The notes: a model not told the origin generated them from the sequence alone. Positions 12,131 to 22,954 are shown, counted from the first letter of the stretch. The stretch: DNA of 63,280 nucleotides from Bacteroidales bacterium H3 (GCA_001701135.1 DAAN01000010.1:20754-84033), one strand, 5' to 3'. Program-made: numbers and translations.

Positions 12131-12531
12131 CTATTATTTAAGAAAGTTTAACATAATTTTCGGCAGTTTTCAGCCGCTTTTGAAGACGCGGATGATGGTG
12201 GTTTCGTAAAAAATTGCGAACTTTGCACCTGATTATAAGGCCGATGCCGCCTTCTGCCCGTTGCCCCAAGCTCAGCGATGAGTGTTCGACAAACGTAGCT
12301 ACGGCTGCAACAGCTTGTAAATTAAAGACTTCGATGTCACTTGCGGTTCCGAGGTACTTTCCGCCTTCCGGCTTACGGAAGCCTTTGCGGGGAGCAGTGA
12401 GGAATCGGAAGTTTTTGCGCTGGTCGCGGCGCGGACACCGCCCTACGGCCACGCTCACAGAAGCCTTGAAAATGACTGCGTTAAGAGTAACGATCACAGT
12501 AAACCATAATATTAACCGTTAACTTCAGGAC
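12131..12531 (+). other. About 400-bp apparently non-coding insert between rplE and rpsN (candidate structured RNA, leader or repeat)
   Basis: Follows the terminator at 12096-12130. A promoter-like GAACTTTG lies at 12218-12225, one base off TAnnTTTG; no TTTG is found at the expected -33 position. Downstream there are hairpin-capable blocks, for example CTTCCG/CGGAAG around 12364-12380 and several GC-rich arms near 12420-12460. Open frames exist on both strands (102 codons +, 119 codons -) but neither resembles a protein family I recognise. The minus-strand translation gives me an unverified impression of hypothetical proteins annotated repeatedly in Bacteroidales, which would suit a multicopy repeat or conserved RNA better than a gene. 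Confidence 0.5.
12218..12225 (+). promoter_or_regulatory. Possible -7 box upstream of rpsN
   Basis: GAACTTTGCA resembles the TAACTTTGCA form seen at the other promoters of this window, with one mismatch and no clear -33 element. It would restart transcription after the terminator at 12130. Confidence 0.35.
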
Positions 12532-12801
12532 ATGGCAAAAGAATCAATGAAAGCCCGCGAAGTGAAGCGCCAGAAGCTCGTGGCAAAGTATGCCGCCAAG
12601 AAAGCAGCCCTCAAGGCCGCCGGCGACTATGAAGCCCTCCAGCTCCTGCCCAAAAACGCCTCGAGCGTGCGCCTGCACAACCGCTGCTCCATCACCGGCC
12701 GTCCCAAAGGCTACATCCGCCAGTTTGGCATCTCGCGTATCCAGTTCCGCGAAATGGCATCGGCAGGCCTCATCCCCGGTGTGAAGAAAGCAAGCTGGTA
12801 A
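12532..12801 (+). CDS. rpsN: 30S ribosomal protein S14
   Basis: Head protein, 89 aa. It lacks the CxxC pairs of the zinc-binding form (only one cysteine, in [12 protein letters not shown]), so it is the zinc-independent C- type. The isolated position after a 518-bp gap and before a 367-bp gap is unusual for the spc operon. Confidence 0.96.
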   Translation: MAKESMKAREVKRQKLVAKYAAKKAALKAAGDYEALQLLPKNASSVRLHNRCSITGRPKGYIRQFGISRIQFREMASAGLIPGVKKASW

Positions 12802-13168
12802 GCAGACAAGGCACTTCACAGAGTCGGAGCTAATCCTCACGACCGCACCGGGGGAGCGCAAGGCGTGCGCCCGGTGTCAGCAACCAGCCCGGCCGAAGCA
12901 CGGAGCGGCCAATCCCCCGGGTAAGCCCATCTGCGGGACCCCCCGGCGAGGCAATCACCGCTCTTTACTCCGCCACCAAGGGCCGCGGAAATGATCCCGA
13001 CCTCATGGAAGGGAGCCGCCCGGGCAGCAGCGTCGCCGACGCCTGCAGTCCACCAGCCCAGTTTCCGCGCTGAAAAGCAAAGGGTATCCGACGATACCCG
13101 CACAAACAATTAATTTTAAATACCTTCGGGCACCAAGGCGCCCGTCGAGTTTAAAACATTTCAAAACA
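12802..13168 (+). other. Long structured spacer (leader) between rpsN and rpsH
   Basis: 367 bp with no credible gene. Visible hairpins: CACCGGG (about 12845) with CCCGGTG (about 12873), enclosing a GCGC/GCGC inner stem; a perfect GGGTATC-CGAC-GATACCC hairpin at 13082-13099; and CGGGC/GCCCG around 13127-13145. The last 70 nt are AT-rich. No U-tract and no TAnnTTTG were found. S8 is the spc-operon repressor in E. coli, so an S8-responsive leader in front of rpsH is one idea (inference). Confidence 0.5.
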
Positions 13169-13567
13169 ATGACAGATCCAATAGCAGATTATCTGACAAG
13201 ATTGAGGAATGCCATCAAGGCCCAGCACCGCGTGGTCGAAATCCCCGCATCGAACCTCAAGAAAGAGATCACCAAGATTCTCTTCGAGCAGGGCTACATC
13301 CTCAATTACAAATTCATCGAAGGTGAAATTCCTTCGGGCACAATCAAAGTAGCCCTCAAGTACGACCCCGTTGACCGCGTCAACGCCATCAAGGGTCTCA
13401 AGCGCGTAAGCCGTCCCGGTCTGCGCCAGTATTGCGGCTACAAGTCGATGCCCCGAGTGCTCAACGGTCTCGGCATCGCCATCCTCTCCACGTCCAAGGG
13501 CGTCATGACCAACAAAAAGGCCGCCCAGGAGAAAGTCGGCGGTGAAGTTCTCTGCTACGTTTATTAA
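13169..13567 (+). CDS. rpsH: 30S ribosomal protein S8
   Basis: Primary 16S rRNA binder and known translational repressor of the spc operon in E. coli, 132 aa. Begins MTDPIADYLTRLRNA and ends with the STSKGVMTNKKA motif region typical of the family. rplF follows after 20 bp with a GGAGGA ribosome-binding site at about 13574, rare in this window. Confidence 0.97.
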   Translation: MTDPIADYLTRLRNAIKAQHRVVEIPASNLKKEITKILFEQGYILNYKFIEGEIPSGTIKVALKYDPVDRVNAIKGLKRVSRPGLRQYCGYKSMPRVLNGLGIAILSTSKGVMTNKKAAQEKVGGEVLCYVY

Positions 13568-13587
13568 TCGAAAGGAGGAAATTAGAT

Positions 13588-14145
13588 ATGTCACGTATAG
13601 GTAAAGCACCCATCGAAATCCCCGCTGGCGTAAAAATCGAAGTCGCCAAGGACAACGTAGTAACCGTCAAAGGCCCCAAAGGCACTCTCACACAGGCTGT
13701 CAACCCCGAGTTCAAAATCGAGGAAGCCGACGGTCATCTCCACATCACCCGCCCCTCCGACGACCGCGAGCACCGCGCACAGCACGGCCTGTACCGCGCG
13801 CTCATCCACAACATGGTCGTAGGCGTGTCGACCGGCTACCGCAAGGAGCTTGAACTGGTCGGCGTAGGCTATCGTGCCGCCGCCACCGGTCAGGTACTCG
13901 AGCTGTCGCTCGGTTACTCCCACGCCATCTATCTGAAACTTCCCCCCGAGGTGAAGGTAGAGGCCAAGTCGGAACGCAACAAAAACCCTCTGATCATCCT
14001 TGAGAGCGACGACAAGCAGCTCCTCGGCCAGGTGTGCGCCAAGATCCGCTCGTTCCGCAAGCCCGAACCCTACAAGGGCAAAGGTATCAAGTTTGTCGGT
14101 GAGGTAATCCGTCGCAAGAGCGGCAAGACCGCCGGTGCCAAGTAA
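13588..14145 (+). CDS. rplF: 50S ribosomal protein L6
   Basis: Factor-binding-site protein, 185 aa, starting MSRIGKAPIEIPAGV. The C-terminal KPEPYKGKGIKF motif is the family signature. Preceded by an AAAGGAGGAA ribosome-binding site. Confidence 0.98.
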   Translation: MSRIGKAPIEIPAGVKIEVAKDNVVTVKGPKGTLTQAVNPEFKIEEADGHLHITRPSDDREHRAQHGLYRALIHNMVVGVSTGYRKELELVGVGYRAAATGQVLELSLGYSHAIYLKLPPEVKVEAKSERNKNPLIILESDDKQLLGQVCAKIRSFRKPEPYKGKGIKFVGEVIRRKSGKTAGAK

Positions 14146-14179
14146 ACATAGTCTGTGAACCAACATCGACCACAAGAAA

Positions 14180-14521
14180 ATGATTTCAAAGCAACAAAGA
14201 AGAAATAAGATCAAGGCCCGCATCCGCGGCCGCATCTCCGGCACCGCAGCGCGTCCCCGCATGACCGTGTTCCGCTCCAACAAGCAGATCTACGTGCAGC
14301 TCGTCGACGACCTGCAGGGCAAGACACTCGCCTCCGCCTCTTCAAAGGGAATCCAGGAAGGCACCAAATCCGAAATCGCCGCAAAGGTAGGCAAAGCCAT
14401 CGCCGAAAAGGCCATCGCCGCAGGCTACCCCGAAGTAGTGTTCGACCGCAACGGCTACCTCTTCCACGGCCGAGTTAAATCACTGGCCGACGCGGCTCGC
14501 GAAGGCGGACTTAAATTCTAA
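14180..14521 (+). CDS. rplR: 50S ribosomal protein L18
   Basis: 5S rRNA partner, 113 aa. Basic N terminus ([14 protein letters not shown]), the [18 protein letters not shown] strand and the C-terminal [20 protein letters not shown] motif are characteristic. rpsE follows 6 bp later. Confidence 0.97.
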   Translation: MISKQQRRNKIKARIRGRISGTAARPRMTVFRSNKQIYVQLVDDLQGKTLASASSKGIQEGTKSEIAAKVGKAIAEKAIAAGYPEVVFDRNGYLFHGRVKSLADAAREGGLKF

Positions 14522-14527
14522 ACGACA

Positions 14528-15046
14528 ATGGTAAACAAGAACAACCGCGTTAAAACAACCAACGACATAGAACTCAAGGACCGTCTGGTGGCCATCAACC
14601 GTGTGACCAAAGTCACCAAGGGCGGCCGCACATTCACCTTCGCCGCAATCGTGGTAGTAGGTAATGAAGACGGCATCATCGGCTGGGGCCTCGGCAAAGC
14701 CAACGAAGTTCAGGCAGCCATCGCCAAGGGCGTGGAAGCCGCCAAGAAGAACCTCATCCGTGTGCCCATCCACAAAGGCACCATCCCCCACGAGCAGGCA
14801 GCCCGTTTCGGCGGCTCGGAAGTGCTCCTCAAACCCGCAAGCCACGGTACCGGCGTGAAGGCAGGTGGCGCTATGCGCGCTGTGCTCGAGTCAGTCGGCG
14901 TCACCGACGTGCTGGCCAAATCGAAAGGCTCTTCCAACCCCCACAACCTGGTGAAAGCCACCATCTCGGCCCTCTCCGAAATGCGTTCGCCCGCCCAGGT
15001 AGCCCAGAACCGCGGCATCTCCGTAAACCAGGTATTCAACGGCTAA
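14528..15046 (+). CDS. rpsE: 30S ribosomal protein S5
   Basis: Fidelity protein, 172 aa. The double-stranded RNA-binding-like N domain includes [19 protein letters not shown], and the C domain includes [15 protein letters not shown]. Typical length and position. Confidence 0.98.
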   Translation: MVNKNNRVKTTNDIELKDRLVAINRVTKVTKGGRTFTFAAIVVVGNEDGIIGWGLGKANEVQAAIAKGVEAAKKNLIRVPIHKGTIPHEQAARFGGSEVLLKPASHGTGVKAGGAMRAVLESVGVTDVLAKSKGSSNPHNLVKATISALSEMRSPAQVAQNRGISVNQVFNG

Positions 15047-15065
15047 TCCAAAGAGCATCCACAAA

Positions 15066-15245
15066 ATGGCACAGATTAAAATCAAACAGATAAAGAGCCG
15101 CATCGGCGCTCCCGCAGTGCAGAAACGCACCCTCGATGCCCTCGGCCTCAAGAAAATGAATCACGTGGTGGTCAAAGAAGACACCCCCAGCGTGATGGGT
15201 ATGGTAAACCGTGTTCGTCATCTGGTAGAAGTGACAAACGCTTAA
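15066..15245 (+). CDS. rpmD: 50S ribosomal protein L30
   Basis: 59-aa protein beginning MAQIKIKQIKSRIGAP and including LDALGLKKMNH, the L30 signature. It lies between rpsE and rplO exactly where rpmD is expected. Confidence 0.96.
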   Translation: MAQIKIKQIKSRIGAPAVQKRTLDALGLKKMNHVVVKEDTPSVMGMVNRVRHLVEVTNA

Positions 15246-15267
15246 TTCAATATCACACAACAACACT

Positions 15268-15717
15268 ATGGATTTAAGTAACTTAAAACCCGCCGTAGGA
15301 TCCACAACCCGCAGCACCCGCATCGGTCGCGGTCCCGGTTCCGGCAAGGGTGGAACATCTACCCGCGGACACAAAGGCGCAAAATCGCGCTCCGGCTACA
15401 AACAGAAAATCGGTTTTGAAGGCGGCCAGATGCCCCTCCAGCGCCGTCTCCCCAAATGGGGCTTCAAGAATATCAACCGCGTTGAATACAAGGCCATCAA
15501 CCTGAGCGTGCTCGAGGCACTCGCTGCCGAGAAGGAGCTTAAGAAAATCGGTCTTGACGAGCTTCGCGCCGCCGGCTACATCAACCGCAAGCAGCTGGTG
15601 AAGATTCTTGCCAACGGTACCCTCACCCACGCCATCGCCGTAGAGGCCAACGCCTTCTCGGCAGCCGCTGAAAAAGCCATCACCGAGGCCGGCGGCACGG
15701 CAACCAAAGTGAAGTAA
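15268..15717 (+). CDS. rplO: 50S ribosomal protein L15
   Basis: Late-assembly protein, 149 aa. The Gly-rich N-terminal tail GRGPGSGKGGTSTRGHKG penetrates the 23S core in known structures, and FEGGQMPLQRRLPKWGF is the family motif. secY follows after 33 bp. Confidence 0.98.
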   Translation: MDLSNLKPAVGSTTRSTRIGRGPGSGKGGTSTRGHKGAKSRSGYKQKIGFEGGQMPLQRRLPKWGFKNINRVEYKAINLSVLEALAAEKELKKIGLDELRAAGYINRKQLVKILANGTLTHAIAVEANAFSAAAEKAITEAGGTATKVK

Positions 15718-15750
15718 TCATCTCCCTCCCGCTTTAAGCTCCCCGATTAA

Positions 15751-17100
<1,350 letters not shown>

Positions 17101-17231
17101 TCAGCTATCGGCGCCTGGCGCCCGGCCTGATCCGGCGCCCAGATGCCTAAGGCCCGAAACCCAAATACCCCCGGCGCGGCTTCACTGCGAAGCCGCGCCA
17201 CAAAGGGTAAATCCCCTTTGAATGATAACCG

Positions 17232-18014
17232 ATGATATATCTCAAAACACCCGATGAAATAGAAAAAGTGCGCCGCGCATGCATCCTCGCATCGCAGACA
17301 CTGGGCGAGGTGGCACGCCACATCAAGCCGGGTACACCCACCCACAAGCTCGACACCGTCGCCCGCGAATTCATCGTCAGCCATGGCGGTCGGCCCGCAT
17401 GTCTCGGCTACGGCGGATTTCCCGCCACAGCCTGCATCGAGGTCAACGAGATCATCGTCCACGGTTTCCCCTCAAACTACACCCTCCGCGAGGGCGACAT
17501 CGTAGGGGTGGATCTCGTGGCGGAACTCGACGGCTACAACGGCGACATGTGTTACACATTTGCCGTAGGCGACGTCGACCCCAAGGTGCTCTCGCTTCTG
17601 CAGGTCACCAAAGAGTCGCTCTATGCCGGTATCGACGCCTGCTGCGAGGGACATCGCCTCGGCGATGTCAGCAACGCCATCCAGCTCTATATCGAGAAGC
17701 ATGGATTTTCTATCGTCAGGGAGTTTTGTGGCCACGGAATCGGACGCAAGATGCACGAAGACCCGGAAATACCCAACTACGGGCGCCGGGGCACCGGCCC
17801 GCTGCTCAAAAACGGCATGTGCCTCTGCATCGAGCCTATGGTGAACATGGGCAGCCGCAACATCTTCATCGAGGATGACGGCTGGCAGACCCGCACCCGC
17901 GACCGCAAGCCATCGGCTCACTTCGAGCACACCGTCGCCATCCTCGGCGGGGAGACCGAGATTCTGACCTCGTTCGACCCCATAGCCGAAGTGCTCGGCG
18001 ACCGGTTTATCTGA
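17232..18014 (+). CDS. map: Type I methionine aminopeptidase
   Basis: Removes the initiator methionine from nascent proteins, 260 aa. The metal ligands of the pita-bread fold can be placed: D in GVDLVAELDGYNGD, H in EFCGHGIGRKMHEDPE, E in CLCIEPMVNMG and E in SAHFEHTVAIL. It has no N-terminal zinc extension. Lies 131 bp after secY and before infA, the usual spc-alpha junction. Confidence 0.97.
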   Translation: MIYLKTPDEIEKVRRACILASQTLGEVARHIKPGTPTHKLDTVAREFIVSHGGRPACLGYGGFPATACIEVNEIIVHGFPSNYTLREGDIVGVDLVAELDGYNGDMCYTFAVGDVDPKVLSLLQVTKESLYAGIDACCEGHRLGDVSNAIQLYIEKHGFSIVREFCGHGIGRKMHEDPEIPNYGRRGTGPLLKNGMCLCIEPMVNMGSRNIFIEDDGWQTRTRDRKPSAHFEHTVAILGGETEILTSFDPIAEVLGDRFI

Positions 18015-18112
18015 CCTCCACGGTTATCATCCGGCATCAGCCGGCGGAACACAACCGACACCCTGGGGCGGCACCCGCCCGGGCAAATCAAACAGACTGA
18101 ACAGAAAAATTT

Positions 18113-18331
18113 ATGTCAAAACAATCCGCAATCGAACAGGACGGCGTAATTCTCGAAGCCCTCTCCAACGCAATGTTCCGCGTGGAACTTGAGAACGGTC
18201 ATGAAATCACGGCCCATATCTCGGGCAAGATGCGCATGCACTACATCAAGATTCTTCCCGGCGACAAAGTGAGAGTGGAGATGTCGCCTTACGACCTCTC
18301 GAAAGGACGAATTGCGTTCCGCTACAAATAA
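18113..18331 (+). CDS. infA: Translation initiation factor IF-1
   Basis: S1-type OB-fold factor binding the 30S A site, 72 aa. [20 protein letters not shown] is the family start, and [19 protein letters not shown] is the RNA-binding core. Lies between map and rpmJ. Confidence 0.98.
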   Translation: MSKQSAIEQDGVILEALSNAMFRVELENGHEITAHISGKMRMHYIKILPGDKVRVEMSPYDLSKGRIAFRYK

Positions 18332-18369
18332 GCAACAACGAACCATCAATAATCCCAACCTCATTCACA

Positions 18370-18486
18370 ATGAAAGTAAGAGCTTCCATCAAGAAGCGTT
18401 CGGCCGACGACAAAATCGTGCGCCGCAAAGGACGCCTCTATGTGATCAACAAAAAGAATCCCAAGAACAAACAGCGTCAGGGATAA
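18370..18486 (+). CDS. rpmJ: 50S ribosomal protein L36 (zinc-free form)
   Basis: 38-aa protein [20 protein letters not shown]... ending in KNKQRQG. It contains no cysteine, so it is the C- variant that does not bind zinc. Standard location between infA and rpsM. Confidence 0.95.
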   Translation: MKVRASIKKRSADDKIVRRKGRLYVINKKNPKNKQRQG

Positions 18487-18578
18487 CAACCGCAGCGGAA
18501 AAACCGCGGCGATTTGTCAGGATATTGACCCCGGCGCACCGCCGGTGCTCCCTCCGAGTCAATGAAACCGCCCGCAGG

Positions 18579-18610
18579 TTTCCGTAATTCGCTGACTTTT
18601 GTTATTTTTG
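18579..18610 (+). promoter_or_regulatory. Probable promoter of the alpha block (rpsM-rplQ)
   Basis: TATTTTTG at 18603-18610 fits TAnnTTTG, and TTTC at 18579-18582 lies 20 nt upstream, one mismatch from TTTG. The predicted start is near 18617, 28 nt before rpsM. Confidence 0.5.
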
Positions 18611-18644
18611 CGTAAAATTTCAAGACTCAACCAACAAACCATTT

Positions 18645-19025
18645 ATGGCAGTAAGAATCGTGGGAGTTGACCTCCCCCAGAACAAACGAGGCGCTATCGC
18701 GCTGACCTACATCTACGGCATCGGCCGCTCGGCCGCACTCACCATCCTGGAAAAAGCCGCCGTGGACCCCGACATCCAAGTGAAAGACTGGACCGACGCC
18801 CAGGCTGCGAAAGTGCGCGAGGTTATTCAGGAGAACTACAAGGTAGAAGGTGACCTCCGCTCCGAGACACAGCTCAACATCAAGCGACTCATGGACATCG
18901 GCTGCTACCGCGGCATCCGTCACCGCAACGGTCTCCCCGTGCGCGGTCAGTCCACCAAAAACAACGCCCGCACCCGCAAGGGCCGCAAGAAAACAGTCGC
19001 CAACAAGAAAAAAGCCACTAAATAA
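18645..19025 (+). CDS. rpsM: 30S ribosomal protein S13
   Basis: Head protein contacting the P-site tRNA, 126 aa. [19 protein letters not shown] start, helix-two-turn-helix core, and C-terminal [11 protein letters not shown] and lysine-rich tail. First gene of the alpha block, with its own probable promoter. Confidence 0.98.
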   Translation: MAVRIVGVDLPQNKRGAIALTYIYGIGRSAALTILEKAAVDPDIQVKDWTDAQAAKVREVIQENYKVEGDLRSETQLNIKRLMDIGCYRGIRHRNGLPVRGQSTKNNARTRKGRKKTVANKKKATK

Positions 19026-19046
19026 TAAATACCCCAGAAAAGTATT

Positions 19047-19436
19047 ATGGCAAAAAAAACAGTCGCAGCCAAAAAGCGTAACGTCAAAGTTGACGCCGCA
19101 GGCCAGCTTCACGTACATTCCTCTTTCAACAATATCATCGTGTGCTTAGCCAACAGCGAAGGTCAGGTAATCTCCTGGTCGTCGGCTGGCAAGATGGGCT
19201 TCCGCGGAAGCAAGAAAAACACCCCCTACGCCGCTCAGATGGCCGCACAGGATTGCGGCAAAGTGGCCTACGACCTGGGTCTCCGCAAAGTGAAGGCTTA
19301 CGTCAAAGGTCCCGGCAACGGCCGTGAATCAGCAATCCGCACCGTGCACGGCATGGGAATCGAAGTCACCGAAATCATCGACGTGACTCCGCTGCCCCAC
19401 AACGGCTGCCGTCCTCCCAAGCGCCGTCGCGTATAA
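19047..19436 (+). CDS. rpsK: 30S ribosomal protein S11
   Basis: Platform protein, 129 aa. The family signature is spread over [18 protein letters not shown], the [13 protein letters not shown] loop and the C-terminal [16 protein letters not shown], in which the conserved Asn-Gly site is present. Confidence 0.98.
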   Translation: MAKKTVAAKKRNVKVDAAGQLHVHSSFNNIIVCLANSEGQVISWSSAGKMGFRGSKKNTPYAAQMAAQDCGKVAYDLGLRKVKAYVKGPGNGRESAIRTVHGMGIEVTEIIDVTPLPHNGCRPPKRRRV

Positions 19437-19515
19437 TCGCTTTCAGGCATAACCCATCTTAACAGCAGGCCTGCACGGCCTCATTCACAACTTACTTTAA
19501 AGTAAAAAATACACA

Positions 19516-20121
19516 ATGGCTAGATACACAGGTCCCAAGACCAAAATCGCACGCAAATTTGGCGAACCCATATTCGGCGAGGACAAAATCCTGAGCCGTC
19601 GCAACTTCCCCCCCGGCCAGCATGGCCAGAACCGTCGTCGCAAAACTTCGGAATACGGCACACAGCTGCGCGAGAAGCAGAAAGCCAAGTACACCTACGG
19701 TGTGCTCGAGCGTCAGTTCCGCAACCTTTTCGAGAAAGCATCCTCGATGAAGGGTATCACCGGTGAGATTCTGCTTCAGCTCCTCGAAGGCCGTCTCGAC
19801 AACGTTGTTTACCGCCTCGGCATCGCCAAGACCCGCGCCGCAGCCCGTCAGCTCGTGCTCCACAAGCATGTGACCGTCAACGGCAAGGTTGTCAACATCC
19901 CCTCGTTCGCCGTACAGCCCGGCGACGTGGTCGGTGTCCGCGAGAAATCCAAGTCGCTCGAAGTAATCGCCGACTGTCTCGCAGGCTTCAACCACAGCAA
20001 ATATCCCTGGCTCGAATGGGATGAGACAACAAAGAGCGGCAAACTGCTTCATGTCCCCACCCGTGAGGACATCCCCGAAAACATCAAGGAGCAGCTCATC
20101 GTCGAACTCTATTCTAAGTAA
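19516..20121 (+). CDS. rpsD: 30S ribosomal protein S4
   Basis: 16S rRNA primary binder, 201 aa. [15 protein letters not shown] in the N domain and an S4 RNA-binding domain with [17 protein letters not shown] (about residues 98-115). It has no zinc cysteines at the N terminus. In E. coli S4 represses the alpha operon. Confidence 0.98.
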   Translation: MARYTGPKTKIARKFGEPIFGEDKILSRRNFPPGQHGQNRRRKTSEYGTQLREKQKAKYTYGVLERQFRNLFEKASSMKGITGEILLQLLEGRLDNVVYRLGIAKTRAAARQLVLHKHVTVNGKVVNIPSFAVQPGDVVGVREKSKSLEVIADCLAGFNHSKYPWLEWDETTKSGKLLHVPTREDIPENIKEQLIVELYSK

Positions 20122-20141
20122 TCAGTAAACACCAAAGATCC

Positions 20142-21134
20142 ATGGCTATTTTAGCATTCCAGAAACCTGACAAAGTCGTAATGTTAGAAGCTAACAGCTT
20201 CTTCGGCAAGTTCGAGTTCAAGCCTTTGGAACCCGGCTATGGTATCACTGTGGGCAATGCCCTTCGTCGCGTACTTCTTTCATCGCTCGAGGGCTATGCC
20301 ATCTCCGCTATCAAAATCGACGGAGTAAAACACGAGTTCGATACCATCCCCGGTGTCAAAGAAGATGTCACCAACATCATCCTCAACCTCAAGAAGGTCG
20401 ACCTCAAACAGATCACCGAAGACGCTGAAACGGAAAAAGCTACCATTCACGTGTCGGGTCAGGAGGTGTTCAAAGCCGGTGACATTGGCAAAGCTCTTTC
20501 AAGCTTCGAGGTCCTCAATCCCGAGGAGGTCATCTGTCATCTGGATCCCGACGCAAGCTTCAACATCGAGGTCAACATCAAGAAAGGCCGCGGCTGGACT
20601 CCCGCCGACATCAATCAGCAGGATATCACCGATATCAACACCCTGGCCATCGACTCGATCTACACCCCGATCAAGAATGTGAAATACACCGTTGAGAACT
20701 TCCGCGTCGACCAACATACCGACTACGAGAAACTCATCATCGAAATCACCACCAACGGTTCCATCCTCCCCAAGGACGCCCTCAAGGAGGCTGCAAAAAT
20801 CCTGATCTACCATCTTATGCTCTTCTCCGACGACAAGATCACCATCGAGACACAGGATGTCGACACCAACGAGGAATTCGATGAAGACGCCCTCCACATG
20901 CGCCAGCTGCTCAAAACCAAGCTGGTCGACATGGACCTTTCAGTGCGCGCTCTCAACTGCCTGAAGTCGGCCGAAGTGGAGACACTCGGCGAACTTGTGG
21001 TGTTCAACAAAACCGATCTGCTCAAATTCCGCAACTTCGGTAAGAAATCGCTCACTGAGCTTGACGAACTCCTGGCCAACCTCGGCCTCCAGTTCGGCAT
21101 GGACATCTCCAAATACAAACTCGACAAAGAGTAA
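20142..21134 (+). CDS. rpoA: RNA polymerase subunit alpha
   Basis: 330 aa. N-terminal dimerisation domain with [17 protein letters not shown] (about residues 32-48) and a C-terminal domain from about residue 250 containing [19 protein letters not shown] and the [15 protein letters not shown] helix-hairpin. Position between rpsD and rplQ is standard. Confidence 0.99.
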   Translation: MAILAFQKPDKVVMLEANSFFGKFEFKPLEPGYGITVGNALRRVLLSSLEGYAISAIKIDGVKHEFDTIPGVKEDVTNIILNLKKVDLKQITEDAETEKATIHVSGQEVFKAGDIGKALSSFEVLNPEEVICHLDPDASFNIEVNIKKGRGWTPADINQQDITDINTLAIDSIYTPIKNVKYTVENFRVDQHTDYEKLIIEITTNGSILPKDALKEAAKILIYHLMLFSDDKITIETQDVDTNEEFDEDALHMRQLLKTKLVDMDLSVRALNCLKSAEVETLGELVVFNKTDLLKFRNFGKKSLTELDELLANLGLQFGMDISKYKLDKE

Positions 21135-21154
21135 CTGACAAAAGAAACACAACG

Positions 21155-21664
21155 ATGAGACATAATAAAAGCTTCAACCATCTGTCGCGCAAGAAGGCGC
21201 ACCGCGACGCCCTCCTTGCCAACATGACCATCTCTCTTATCAAGCACAAGAGAATCTTCACCACCCTGGCCAAGGCAAAAGCACTCCGCGTTTACGCCGA
21301 ACCCCTGATCACCCGCTCGAAGGAAGACTCCATGGCCAACCGCCGCCTCGTCTTCTCCTACCTGCAGAACAAGGAGGCCGTCACAGAGCTTTTCCGCGAG
21401 ATCTCGCAGAAGATCGCCGACCGCCCCGGTGGTTACACCCGCATCCTCAAGACCGGCAACCGTCTGGGCGACAACGCCAAGACCTGCTTCATCGAACTCG
21501 TGGACTACAACGAGAACATGCTCAAGGACTCCAAGTCAGCCGCCAAGAAGGGTCGCACCCGCCGCAGCCGCAAGTCGGCCGGCGCCGAGGCTCCCAAGGC
21601 CGAGGCTGCTGCTGAAGCTCCCAAGGCCGAAGCCCCCGCAGCTGAGGCTCCTGCAGCAGAGTAA
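21155..21664 (+). CDS. rplQ: 50S ribosomal protein L17 with Ala/Glu/Pro-rich tail
   Basis: Exit-tunnel rim protein, 169 aa. The first about 120 residues are the L17 core, starting [19 protein letters not shown]. The rest is a basic stretch followed by low-complexity AEAPKAE-type units, so the protein is longer than the E. coli form (127 aa). Such tails occur on ribosomal proteins of Bacteroidetes. Last gene of the cluster, followed by a hairpin at 21681-21717. Confidence 0.97.
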   Translation: MRHNKSFNHLSRKKAHRDALLANMTISLIKHKRIFTTLAKAKALRVYAEPLITRSKEDSMANRRLVFSYLQNKEAVTELFREISQKIADRPGGYTRILKTGNRLGDNAKTCFIELVDYNENMLKDSKSAAKKGRTRRSRKSAGAEAPKAEAAAEAPKAEAPAAEAPAAE

Positions 21665-21680
21665 TCTCCGCAAAATATGT

Positions 21681-21717
21681 CACAGGCGGTGTGTCGGCTC
21701 CCGGCACACCGCCTGTG
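21681..21717 (+). terminator. Perfect 13-bp hairpin after rplQ
   Basis: CACAGGCGGTGTG (21681-21693) and CACACCGCCTGTG (21705-21717) pair perfectly over an 11-nt loop. The tail TCATCATCATT is only moderately U-rich. Its position at the end of the ribosomal cluster supports termination. Confidence 0.65.
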
Positions 21718-21805
21718 TCATCATCATTCAGAGTTGGATTCAGAGTCATAATCATTCATGTCAGCTTAATAAGAGCTGGTTTATTATTCTGTAAAATCAT
21801 ATATC

Positions 21806-22954
21806 ATGGCCAAGGTAGGCGACATAGTCAGATTCCTCAGCTCCACCGGGGGCGGCAGGATAGTTAAAATCGAAGGGCAGATAGCCCATGTGGAGGAAGA
21901 GGACGGGTTCGAAACTCCGGTTCTTCTCAAGGAACTTGTTGTAGTGACTCCGGCCGGCGACACAGCTGAGCGTAAAGACCTGTTCGGAGGTACACGACAG
22001 GCGCAGCAGAAGCGCCGGGCCGAGCAGCAGTCGAAATTCGTGCCTACCAAGGTGCCCGAGCTGACAGGCTATGCCGACGACACCGCAGGCTCCGGAACAC
22101 CGGCGTTCTCCGAAAAACCTATACCTGTGCAGGAGACCCAGACAGGCGATAGCATCAACCTCGTGCTCGGCTATGTGCCGGTTGAGCCGAAGCATCTCAA
22201 CACCACTACCTACGAGGCCTATCTGGTCAACGATTCCAATTACTATCTTTATTTCACCTATCTTTCGCGGGCCGACGGCGACGAAGGGTGGACCACCCGC
22301 TTCGCCGGCATAGTCGAGCCGAATATACAGCTTTTTTTAGAGGAACTCGACGGAGCACAGACCGGGCGTCTCGACCGCGTGGCGCTGCAGTATGTGGCTT
22401 TCAAACGCGACCGGCAGTTTGCGCTGAAAGTCCCGGTGGCTGTGGAGCGGCCGCTCGACACCACCAAGTTCTTTAAGTTGCATTGTTTTCGCGAAAACGT
22501 GTATTTCGATACACCCGTCATAGCGGTGGAGCTGGTCAAAAACGACATTCCCCAGCGCCCCATGGTGATTGACTCCTCACGGATGGAGGATGCCATGCGA
22601 AGCAAGCGCCGCGAGGATATGCGCCCCGACCGCCGTCCTGTGCGCCGTCATGGCGCGGCTGCTGCCGACGGCCCTCTGGTGGTCGATCTCCACGCATCCG
22701 AGCTGTTGGACAACACCCGCGGACTCTCAGCGGCCGACATTCTGAACTACCAGATCGACACCTTCCGCAAGGTGATGGACGAGAATCTGCGCCACGCGGG
22801 CAAGAAAATAGTGTTTATCCATGGCAAAGGGGAGGGCGTGCTGCGTCAGGCCCTCATGAAAGAGCTGGCGCACCGCTACCGCCGCTGCGACGTGCAGGAT
22901 GCCTCGTTCAGAGAATATGGCTACGGTGCCACACAGGTGACTGTGCGCCCTTAG
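21806..22954 (+). CDS. DUF2027-type protein with C-terminal Smr domain
   Basis: 382 aa. The N terminus (MAKVGDIVRFLSSTGGGRI) and the central beta-rich part look like the DUF2027 family restricted mainly to Bacteroidetes. From about residue 290 there is a Smr (small MutS-related) domain: LVVDLHASELL and, near residues 338-344, HGKGEG, the motif of Smr nucleases. The precise substrate is unknown. It is unlike MutS2 because it has no ATPase core. It converges on mutS, with 83 bp between the two stops; whether it relates to repair or to ribosome rescue, as for other Smr proteins, is open. Confidence 0.85.
   Translation: MAKVGDIVRFLSSTGGGRIVKIEGQIAHVEEEDGFETPVLLKELVVVTPAGDTAERKDLFGGTRQAQQKRRAEQQSKFVPTKVPELTGYADDTAGSGTPAFSEKPIPVQETQTGDSINLVLGYVPVEPKHLNTTTYEAYLVNDSNYYLYFTYLSRADGDEGWTTRFAGIVEPNIQLFLEELDGAQTGRLDRVALQYVAFKRDRQFALKVPVAVERPLDTTKFFKLHCFRENVYFDTPVIAVELVKNDIPQRPMVIDSSRMEDAMRSKRREDMRPDRRPVRRHGAAAADGPLVVDLHASELLDNTRGLSAADILNYQIDTFRKVMDENLRHAGKKIVFIHGKGEGVLRQALMKELAHRYRRCDVQDASFREYGYGATQVTVRP

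Noticed and set aside
12214..12522. 102-codon plus-strand frame before rpsN
   Set aside because: Starts at the promoter-like site itself, has no domain, and the region looks structured and non-coding.
12802..13168. tRNA gene in the rpsN-rpsH spacer
   Set aside because: Hairpins are present, but I find no cloverleaf, no GTTCRANYC T-loop and no CCA end.
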